Shown in pieces: positions 38,790 to 45,784 of a stretch of 64,000 bases of DNA (position 1 is the stretch's first letter; every line of letters starts with the position of its first letter). A model generated the notes under the pieces. That model saw nothing but the letters and a program-made list of their open reading frames with translations. It did not search any database and was not told the DNA's origin. Source of the stretch: a virus; IMG/VR virus record IMGVR_UViG_3300047198_000026, positions 1-64,000 of that record; one strand, written 5' to 3'. The position numbers and the translations under genes were made by a program.

Positions 38790-39965
38790 ATGTTAGTTTC
38801 CAATGCGTCATTAAACTTGACTCAAGAATGTAATTTAAGATGTGAATATTGTTTTACGTATGGGCACACATCTAAACGGATGAGTTGGGCTGTCGCAAAA
38901 AAGAGCGTAGATTTTCTTTTCAATAATGCTAAACGTACAAAAGAAAATAAAATGGTTAGAATAGATTTTTGGGGAGGGGAGCCACTATTAGAATGGAATT
39001 TGTTGAAGAAGATAACTTTGTATGCAGAAAGTGTATCGAAAAGAACCACCATTCCTGTGCATTTTGGTGGAACGACCAATGGTACACTCCTAACTGAAGA
39101 GAAATTTACATTTTTGGGAAAACATGGTATTAAGTTTTTGGTATCTCTTGATGGCACGGCAGAAAGTCACAATAAATATAGGGTATTTAGATCTGGTAGG
39201 GGGTCTCACGCTCTAATAGTAAAAAATATGAAGAAGGTTTTGAAGAAATGGCCTGATTATGCTGTAAGATTATCCCCTTATCCAGAAAGTATTAAACGAT
39301 TTTATAACGACATTAAATTCTTAATAGATCTGGGTTTTAGGAATGTAATGTATAGTCCTGTATTTGAGGCAAACTGGAAAGAGAAAGATTGGAATAAATG
39401 GGAAGATGAAGGTTATAAAGTAGTGGATTTATTATCCGAAAAGAAGAGAGAAGGGATCAATATTTTTATTCATCAGTTTGATGAATTTTGTGGTCAGGAG
39501 TTGGATCAAAAATACCCTTGTGGAGCGGGGAGGCATTATATTGGGATTGACATAGATGGAGGAATATATCCTTGTCATCGATTTTGTAAATTTGATGGAA
39601 AATCTTGGAAAGAAAAGGAAACTTGTATCGGTCATGTAGACTTGGGTATCATTAATCTTGAATTTATAGATAGGTTTATTAATTTTAAAACCTGTGAAGG
39701 ATGCGAGTTTGCTAACACTACTCCTTGCTGTGGTGGTTGCCCAGCGACTAATTATGATCTCACAGGAGATATAAATACACCCACAGATAAGAATTGTAGA
39801 TGGATTAAGGTACAAACCAAAATTTCCAGATACATGATGGAGAAAGAAAATCTGAAAAGAACAACCCCACAAGCGGTTATGGATTTATTAAGACGGCTTG
39901 AAATGCGGGTGGAGCAAATAGAAAAATATATCGAGGATAAAAACAATTTATCCACGGTTACTTGA
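38790..39965 (+). CDS. Radical-SAM/SPASM-type enzyme, pair B copy 1
   Basis: A 391-aa protein from an ATG after GAAAGGAGAATAAAT. The motif C-N-L-R-C-E-Y-C is at 14-21, and F-W-G-G-E-P-L-L-E-W follows. The SPASM region has C-G-A-G-R, Y-P-C-H-R-F-C, C-I-G-H-V, C-E-G-C, C-C-G-G-C. It is closely related to the enzyme at 40080 (shared G-G-T-T-N-G-T-L-L). Anaerobic sulfatase-maturase-like sequences are the nearest described class. Peptide modification is likely. Its stop is followed immediately by a remnant of another enzyme. Confidence 0.85.
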   Translation: MLVSNASLNLTQECNLRCEYCFTYGHTSKRMSWAVAKKSVDFLFNNAKRTKENKMVRIDFWGGEPLLEWNLLKKITLYAESVSKRTTIPVHFGGTTNGTLLTEEKFTFLGKHGIKFLVSLDGTAESHNKYRVFRSGRGSHALIVKNMKKVLKKWPDYAVRLSPYPESIKRFYNDIKFLIDLGFRNVMYSPVFEANWKEKDWNKWEDEGYKVVDLLSEKKREGINIFIHQFDEFCGQELDQKYPCGAGRHYIGIDIDGGIYPCHRFCKFDGKSWKEKETCIGHVDLGIINLEFIDRFINFKTCEGCEFANTTPCCGGCPATNYDLTGDINTPTDKNCRWIKVQTKISRYMMEKENLKRTTPQAVMDLLRRLEMRVEQIEKYIEDKNNLSTVT

Positions 39966-40008
39966 GCTTGCTGAAAAGTGGAAGAGATATCAGGAGCATA
40001 TGTTGTAA
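39964..40008 (+). pseudogene. C-terminal scar of a third pair-A radical-SAM gene
   Basis: A 14-codon frame plus stop directly behind the pair-B gene reads E-L-A-E-K-W-K-R-Y-Q-E-H-M-L. It matches the end of the enzyme at 37717 (E-L-A-K-K-W-K-E-Y-Q-E-R-I-M). It is therefore the tail of a lost enzyme copy, showing duplication and deletion in the cassette. Confidence 0.7.
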
Positions 40009-40079
40009 GGAGTCATGAAACGGTAGAATTTATTCCTCCAGATGGGAGCTTTTTCAATTATTTTAATTAGAGAGGGAAT

Positions 40080-41330
40080 ATGACTGAATTTCCAATTACC
40101 AGATGTAGTATTAATTTGACTAGGGCCTGCAATCTTAAGTGTGCCTTTTGCTTTACCTACGGATGCCGTCCTGGCAGAATGGGATGGGAAACGGCCAAGA
40201 GATCGGTCGACTTCCTATTTCACAATGCCGAGAAGGCCACCATCCAAGAAGGAAAGACTGTTGAGATAGGATTTTGGGGAGGGGAGCCACTATTAGAATG
40301 GGAATTATTGAAGAGGATAACCCTGTATGCGAAGAAGACGAAACCCCCATCAGTGAATCTGATGTTTGGTGGAACGACCAATGGTACACTCCTGACCCCT
40401 GACAAATTTGCCTTCCTGGATGAACACAAGATATTCTTTATGGTCAGTATAGACGGGCAAGAGAAGAGCCACAACCTATACCGTAAGTTCCATGATGGAA
40501 GGGGTTCACATTCAGTGGTAATGAAGAACCTGGAGTCCATCCTAAAGAAATGGCCTTTCTATAGAGCCCGGTTGTCTCCCAGTGTGGAAACAGTCCCTGA
40601 CTTCTTTGAGAATATGAAATACCTCTTTGACTTTGGATTCGAATATGTTATGTTCTCTCCTGTCTATGAAGGCAATTGGACTCCTGAGGTGTGGAAGACA
40701 TATGAGGACCAATGTAAGTTGGTAGTGGATTACATGGTGTCAGAGAAGGCCAAGGGAAGGAATTTGAAAGTAGAACACTTCGAATCCTATAAGGGTTCTG
40801 ACAATTCTAAATGGCCATGTGGGGCTGGAAGGTTCTATGCGGGAATAGACATTGATGGGGCCATCTATCCTTGCCACAGATTTAACAAGTTTAATGACAT
40901 GCGACCATGGACTGAAAAGGAAGTTTGTATTGGACATGTGGATGTTGGAATCACCAAACCAGACTTTAGAAAGTTATTCACCACAGACTGGAAGCCTGAA
41001 TGTGGAGAGTGTCCAAGACTTAAGGACACACCTTGTCATGGGGGATGTTACGCAGTGAACTTCGACTTTACAGGAAAGATTAATACACCCCATCTAGGAC
41101 TTTGTTCCTATGTTGAGATGCAAAGAAATGTCTCAAAATACTTGGAAGAGAAACTTCCTTCCCCACCCCAACAGGGAACAAGGGGTTGTATTTGTTATAA
41201 TATGTGTTACGCTGAGGGAACAGACCAAGAGATTACTCATAGGGACAAATCGAATGATATGACGTGCGTGTGCTATAACGCCCAATATAATGGGCCTTTG
41301 GATGAGAAAATTGCTAGGAGGCTTATATAA
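40080..41330 (+). CDS. Radical-SAM/SPASM-type enzyme with Cys-repeat tail, pair B copy 2
   Basis: A 416-aa protein. C-N-L-K-C-A-F-C at 17-24, F-W-G-G-E-P-L-L, and a SPASM set (C-G-A-G-R, Y-P-C-H-R-F, C-I-G-H-V-D, C-G-E-C, C-H-G-G-C). After ~365 residues a tail of ~50 residues holds C-I-C-Y-N-M-C-Y (370-377) and C-V-C-Y-N-A-Q-Y (396-403), the same repeat as in the peptide at 36749. Pair-B copy 1 lacks such a tail. It could be a built-in substrate, a docking mimic or a self-modified cofactor. ATG at 40080 after AGAGAGGGAAT. Confidence 0.85.
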   Translation: MTEFPITRCSINLTRACNLKCAFCFTYGCRPGRMGWETAKRSVDFLFHNAEKATIQEGKTVEIGFWGGEPLLEWELLKRITLYAKKTKPPSVNLMFGGTTNGTLLTPDKFAFLDEHKIFFMVSIDGQEKSHNLYRKFHDGRGSHSVVMKNLESILKKWPFYRARLSPSVETVPDFFENMKYLFDFGFEYVMFSPVYEGNWTPEVWKTYEDQCKLVVDYMVSEKAKGRNLKVEHFESYKGSDNSKWPCGAGRFYAGIDIDGAIYPCHRFNKFNDMRPWTEKEVCIGHVDVGITKPDFRKLFTTDWKPECGECPRLKDTPCHGGCYAVNFDFTGKINTPHLGLCSYVEMQRNVSKYLEEKLPSPPQQGTRGCICYNMCYAEGTDQEITHRDKSNDMTCVCYNAQYNGPLDEKIARRLI

Positions 41331-42137
41331 GTGATAGCCATTCTTATTCAAAAAGAGCCCTATCCTATCCATGAGGGCCATAAGGCCGTAATCAACTATG
41401 CCCGGTCTTTGGGTGATCCGATAGTTATTATGCCCCCTCACGCAGGTATGTGGCATAAATACCTAAAAGGGGGAATAGAGGAAGTAGGAGAAGAGAATAT
41501 TGATGTTAGGATAAACTCTATAAAAGAATTAGGTATTCCAGTTGAGCGAATGCGCCCTGTCTCGGTTCACAAGGATATAAGACAAAAGGCATTAGATTTT
41601 GCCTCTGCCTTTATGGAACCTTATAAAGACACATTAATTTTAGACAGGTATATTCAAGTGGCAACCTTGCTTGTGGCAGGGACACACCTAAGACGTAAGA
41701 TATGGAAAGACCAGATGTTGAAGTCCAAAATCCCCATTGAAGCCGCGGCTAGGGGTCCGTCAGTGATATCCTTCTTTCTTGCCCAAGTAAATCCCAAGTT
41801 GGGTAGGCCCCCTTGTTATGTGTACCCTAAAATAGTTAAAGACCCTCGTACAGGAATTCAATTCCAGAGTTCTATAAATCAGATTTTGGGTTCACACAGG
41901 CCAGCCTTAGAAAGACTTCCCATGGTGCTTGGAGAATTTAAGGATAGGTTGAAAGTGGGAAGAAATTTAGAATTAGAGAAGGAGATTAATGGATCTTACT
42001 ACTATACTCCCTGGAAAATCCAGGAGATTGCTGTGTTTGAAGGGGGTATGGTTCCTGGAAGATTAGAAGTTGTATCCTTTAGGTTTCCCTGTTTAAGAGG
42101 GAGTATACTAATTGAGGTAACTGAGTATTATCAGTAA
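41331..42137 (+). CDS. HxGH nucleotidyltransferase-like protein
   Basis: A 268-aa protein from a GTG. N-terminus I-A-I-L-I-Q-K-E-P-Y-P-I-H-E-G-H-K-A-V-I-N-Y-A-R is the (H/T)xGH phosphate-binding motif of the nucleotidyltransferase superfamily (PanC, NadM, PPAT). These enzymes adenylate substrates; PanC-like ones form amide bonds through an acyl-adenylate. The rest is not close to a known member. It is in the radical-SAM cassette, so adenylation or amide ligation of the peptide is possible but unproven. Confidence 0.55.
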   Translation: MIAILIQKEPYPIHEGHKAVINYARSLGDPIVIMPPHAGMWHKYLKGGIEEVGEENIDVRINSIKELGIPVERMRPVSVHKDIRQKALDFASAFMEPYKDTLILDRYIQVATLLVAGTHLRRKIWKDQMLKSKIPIEAAARGPSVISFFLAQVNPKLGRPPCYVYPKIVKDPRTGIQFQSSINQILGSHRPALERLPMVLGEFKDRLKVGRNLELEKEINGSYYYTPWKIQEIAVFEGGMVPGRLEVVSFRFPCLRGSILIEVTEYYQ

Positions 42138-42157
42138 CAGGATGGAGGAACTAAGAG

Positions 42158-42874
42158 ATGTTTCAGTTAAAGGGTTGTTCAAGGTTAATACCTAGGGGAG
42201 GAGTTGTCATTCGTGGGATGTCCTATATAGACGTCAATGATGTCCTTCTTGAAGACAGGATGGCAACTAAGAAGTTTTTCGCTGAAGATTATGAGTACGG
42301 TGAGGCCGTTAGGAGAGGGTTAGCTCATTATAGAACTATGGAAATAGGTAGGCAATTTATTGTTTACGTTTATAAAAATCTGGACCTTCTAGGATGCCTC
42401 CTAAGTTTTGAACTACTTAATAACATGGATGGATATGGTAAGGGAGACTTTAATCATTCCCAATTAATCTATCCTAAATACAGGCATACCCAATTTTCTA
42501 GGTACTCATCACTAAACTTTAGGCACATGATGTTCCGGTCTGGAGTAGCCAATAAAATATATGTCTATGCTCCCTCTTCTAGATCAAAATCGCATTCCTT
42601 TCTAGATGCGATGGATGTGTCTAAAATGCCTTGTGCATCAGGATTACCATTTGAATTTATTGATATCCGATTTTCGGAGCACATCTCAGTTTCAAAAAGA
42701 TTACATCTTGAGGGAGTCCCTTTTCTTATTCTGGAATTTGATGGTGAGAAATATAGGAAGCTGACTTTAGATGATTTTGCAGAGAGTGTCCCCAATAAGG
42801 GTAAGGAACTTGTAGCCCAGTGGTTATCTGAGGCCGACCATGCGTCTGAATTGGTCAGAGGAGAGGTAAAATGA
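42158..42874 (+). CDS. GNAT-like partner protein 2
   Basis: A 238-aa protein related to the one at 37052: R-L-I-P-R-G-G-V-V-I-R-G-M-S-Y-I-D-V-N-D at the N-terminus, G-C-L-L-S-F-E-L, N-K-I-Y-V-Y-A-P-S-S-R-S-K-S-H-S-F-L-D-A-M. The later part resembles GNAT β5-α4. It overlaps the radical-SAM gene by ATGA, just as copy 1 does, so protein and enzyme are a fixed pair. Confidence 0.5.
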   Translation: MFQLKGCSRLIPRGGVVIRGMSYIDVNDVLLEDRMATKKFFAEDYEYGEAVRRGLAHYRTMEIGRQFIVYVYKNLDLLGCLLSFELLNNMDGYGKGDFNHSQLIYPKYRHTQFSRYSSLNFRHMMFRSGVANKIYVYAPSSRSKSHSFLDAMDVSKMPCASGLPFEFIDIRFSEHISVSKRLHLEGVPFLILEFDGEKYRKLTLDDFAESVPNKGKELVAQWLSEADHASELVRGEVK

Positions 42875-43905
42875 TGCCTGCGTTGATGCTATATATAAAT
42901 ATCTCTAATGCTTGTAATCGGCAGTGTGATCATTGCTATTCCTCCAATACTGGTGAGAAGATGAGTAAAGAAACAGTTGGGGAAGTGGTTAAGTGGGCTA
43001 AAGGTATTTGCGAGGAGGAGAAAGTTAAATATCTCAAATTAATTTTCTTAGGAGGGGAACCTCTAAATAATATAGATAACCTTTTGCTGATGGTTGACTT
43101 ATTCAATAAGCACCTTCCTCAGCTTCAAGATCCTTTTTGGGATACTAAGTATATGTTGTCCACGAATGGTGATTTGATCACTGATTCTATTCTAAGAGAA
43201 CTGAAGAGCAGGAGAATTTGGGTATCGCTGAATCCGTCAAACAGTAGTATGGGAGACCTTGAAGATAAGATATTAAAGGTTAAAGAAGTGAATGGAGGGT
43301 GTGCATTACTTACGGTGTTAAACGACGCGAATTTGCCAAGAGCCGTGGATCTGGCTAAATTGGCAGTTAGGCATGCCTGTTTTATTAGAATGAATAGGAT
43401 GTTTCAAGGGTCATCAGATCCAGAATACATTAGAGAGTACGGTAGTCAATTGGGCAAAATGATGGACATCTTCCTTGCTGCCAAGAGGGTAGCCTGGCCT
43501 AACTGGATGGTAGATTCTACTATGCCTGTAAGGTTTGCTGACATTTATTCCCAGACAACCAGAAATTGTTATTCTTGTGGTGAGTGGCTCTTTACCATCG
43601 ATTGGGATGGGATGATAAGAAGTTGTAACGCTGATCCTGATACGGTTATTGGGTATATTAGAACTCACAAGCATAGGAAGGATTTTAAATTCCCCCATAG
43701 GTGGAGTGCTGCAAATCTTCCAGAGTGTCAAGGCTGTAAGTGGATTGTTTTGTGTCAGGGTGGATGCCCTTACTGTAGAAAAGTAGCGTATGGTACGTAC
43801 GACAAGAAAACTCCATTTTGTGAGGTGCACAGGGATATCTGGCCTAAACTTATGGAACTTACGGAGAGATGGAAATTAAGTCATAGTGGGTTGTTTACAC
43901 GATGA
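42871..43905 (+). CDS. Radical-SAM/SPASM-type enzyme, pair A copy 2
   Basis: A 344-aa protein. C-N-R-Q-C-D-H-C at 15-22, F-L-G-G-E-P-L-N, R-S-C-N-A-D, E-C-Q-G-C, C-Q-G-G-C-P-Y-C. Clearly paralogous to the enzyme at 37717 (shared G-T-Y-D-K-x-T-P-F-C-E). Preceded by its GNAT-like partner as in copy 1, so the whole two-gene unit was duplicated. Confidence 0.85.
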   Translation: MMPALMLYINISNACNRQCDHCYSSNTGEKMSKETVGEVVKWAKGICEEEKVKYLKLIFLGGEPLNNIDNLLLMVDLFNKHLPQLQDPFWDTKYMLSTNGDLITDSILRELKSRRIWVSLNPSNSSMGDLEDKILKVKEVNGGCALLTVLNDANLPRAVDLAKLAVRHACFIRMNRMFQGSSDPEYIREYGSQLGKMMDIFLAAKRVAWPNWMVDSTMPVRFADIYSQTTRNCYSCGEWLFTIDWDGMIRSCNADPDTVIGYIRTHKHRKDFKFPHRWSAANLPECQGCKWIVLCQGGCPYCRKVAYGTYDKKTPFCEVHRDIWPKLMELTERWKLSHSGLFTR

Positions 43906-43915
43906 GAGGAAAAAT

Positions 43916-44335
43916 ATGGACAATAAATATGTAGCAGGCTTGTTTGATGGAGAAGGGTACATAACAATATCTAGGTATAAAAGACCAGAAACCGGTACCA
44001 TGCACTATAGTCCTCAAATTGGAATATCAATGTGTTGGAAACCAACTCTAGAAGAGATGAAAGAACAGTTTGGTGGGTCTCTTCGTAAGCACAAGTTGTT
44101 GAAAGGGAAGACGATCTGGAGATGGGTAATCTATAATGGACAGGCCAAGAACTTTTTAGAAGTCATCCTACCTGAACTAAGGGAAAAGAGGTCTCAGGCA
44201 GTTCTAATTATGGATTATTATATAAATCTTGAATCTAGGGGTAAGTCTAAAATTCGGTTATCCGAGTCTGAAGTTGGAACTAGAGAGAAGTACTATCGCG
44301 ATCTCAAAGGTCTAAAGAAAATGGAGTGGGTGTAA
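43916..44335 (+). CDS. LAGLIDADG homing endonuclease
   Basis: A 139-aa protein from an ATG at 43916 (AGAGGAAAAAT). It begins K-Y-V-A-G-L-F-D-G-E-G-Y-I-T-I, a single LAGLIDADG motif. Free-standing, at the border of the radical-SAM cassette and the fibre-like genes. It may have helped move the cassette. Its stop overlaps the next ATG (TAATG). Confidence 0.8.
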   Translation: MDNKYVAGLFDGEGYITISRYKRPETGTMHYSPQIGISMCWKPTLEEMKEQFGGSLRKHKLLKGKTIWRWVIYNGQAKNFLEVILPELREKRSQAVLIMDYYINLESRGKSKIRLSESEVGTREKYYRDLKGLKKMEWV

Positions 44336-45057
44336 TGTCCTGGCAGAAGGCATGGCCAAAGGTCTGGGCAGCGGCTGCCACATGTGCTGTTGATGTAGTT
44401 AGTGGAAGCACAGAGCAGATACGGGCCAACTGGAAAGCAATAGAAGACTGGACTAAGAAGGGTCACTATAATATGGACAACGTGACCAGCGCTGGAGCCC
44501 ACGTATTGGGACAAGTAGGAACTCTGGCAGTGTCCTCTACCTCTCAAATTGCTACCATATCAGCCCCGGGAACGGGAGCATGGGCTTGGGATACAACGAA
44601 AGGGGAATTACAGATTCTAACGTCAGGAGGAGTTTGGGAAAGTGCCACCGCTTCAGCCTTCTCAAGAGTGAGAAAAGTCCATACGGGGATTTCAATACCA
44701 GATTCAATTTGGACATCAGTACCTTGGTATGACTCTACTGCTCAAAGAACCTACGACGGACTATCCGAATTTGGAAGTTATACAGTATTTACTGCAATTA
44801 ACGCTGGTTACTATTTAGTTCGAGCATCTGCCCACTGGGCTGCTGCTACAACCGATTACCAAAAAGCTATTGGGATTTTTAATGGTGCCTATGCTACTGC
44901 AATAGGAAGACGGTTTAGTAGGTGGAAGAGGACCACTTCGGTAGTTGATGTTGTTCAGATGGCTGTAGGTGACCAACTCTCAATAAAGTGTTGGCAAAAT
45001 AGTGGGGTAGCCTCTAGTATTGATGAGGCTAAATTGAGCATCACGAGGTTGAGTTAA
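44335..45057 (+). CDS. Jelly-roll-like virion protein 1
   Basis: A 240-aa protein from an ATG overlapping the endonuclease stop. N-terminal N-W-K-A-I-E-D-W-T recurs in the proteins at 45059 (N-W-T-A-I-S-D-T-W) and 45785 (N-F-D-A-I-E-D-W-S). The C-terminal ~130 residues read like a C1q/TNF-type β-sandwich (A-G-Y-Y-L-V-R-A-S, V-G-D-Q-L-S-I-K-C-W-Q-N, L-S-I-T-R-L-S). A receptor-binding or baseplate role is likely. Confidence 0.65.
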   Translation: MSWQKAWPKVWAAAATCAVDVVSGSTEQIRANWKAIEDWTKKGHYNMDNVTSAGAHVLGQVGTLAVSSTSQIATISAPGTGAWAWDTTKGELQILTSGGVWESATASAFSRVRKVHTGISIPDSIWTSVPWYDSTAQRTYDGLSEFGSYTVFTAINAGYYLVRASAHWAAATTDYQKAIGIFNGAYATAIGRRFSRWKRTTSVVDVVQMAVGDQLSIKCWQNSGVASSIDEAKLSITRLS

Positions 45058-45058
45058 A

Positions 45059-45775
45059 ATGAGCTGGGACGCAAGTGTACCTATTAGTGGAACACGAATT
45101 GTTGATATCCCTACTGTACATGGAGCTAATTGGACTGCCATTTCAGACACTTGGGGATTGGAGCATCAAGTATGGTCAGTGGTTGCATCAGGACGACATA
45201 AGCCAGGAATATCTGGGTTAGTTGGTTCTATAGCATCTTCGGCATTACCCCTAACTGCTGAGGAAGGATGTGTGGTTCTTGATGATGCCTCCTCTGGAGT
45301 GGGATGGGTTTATTCTGGGGGCAAATGGCAAATGCCCTCCTCAGGATTTGCCACCGTTCGTGTACATGTTTATAGAGGAACTAACCAGACCATATCCGCG
45401 GGAACTACTGCCACAGTGGGATTTTCCACCTCAGGAGTGGACAGTATGGCATCATTTAATACTACAACGTTTACCTTTACATCTCCCGCAGACGGCTACT
45501 ATCTAGTGAATCCCGTAATCAGTCTCACTCCAGATGTGGCAAACAAAGCAGTTTACCTTCAGGTTCAACATCTGGATTCTCTAGGTACTATTCGGTATAC
45601 AGTAACAGAGAGCAAAGGGACTTTGTCCACAGATGAATTCAGCATGGAGGTTTCACCCGTTCTTTATCTATCAGCAGGAGATTTGATTAAGATAACATTC
45701 TATCATAATTCAACGTCAATGGCCATTCAGGGAGGAGCAGAACGCACCTTCCTTGATATTTACCGTATGTCATAA
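45059..45775 (+). CDS. Jelly-roll-like virion protein 2
   Basis: A 238-aa protein, same layout as the neighbour: N-terminal W-T-A-I-S-D, C-terminal D-G-Y-Y-L-V-N-P-V-I-S-L, A-G-D-L-I-K-I-T-F-Y-H-N-S, F-L-D-I-Y-R-M-S. No Cys-repeat domain. It is the plain counterpart of the Cys-rich protein at 45785. Confidence 0.65.
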   Translation: MSWDASVPISGTRIVDIPTVHGANWTAISDTWGLEHQVWSVVASGRHKPGISGLVGSIASSALPLTAEEGCVVLDDASSGVGWVYSGGKWQMPSSGFATVRVHVYRGTNQTISAGTTATVGFSTSGVDSMASFNTTTFTFTSPADGYYLVNPVISLTPDVANKAVYLQVQHLDSLGTIRYTVTESKGTLSTDEFSMEVSPVLYLSAGDLIKITFYHNSTSMAIQGGAERTFLDIYRMS

Positions 45776-45784
45776 GGAGTGTAA

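Noticed and set aside
43916-44335. LAGLIDADG gene as an intron- or intein-encoded enzyme
   Set aside because: No intein motifs or split host gene are next to it; both neighbouring genes appear complete.
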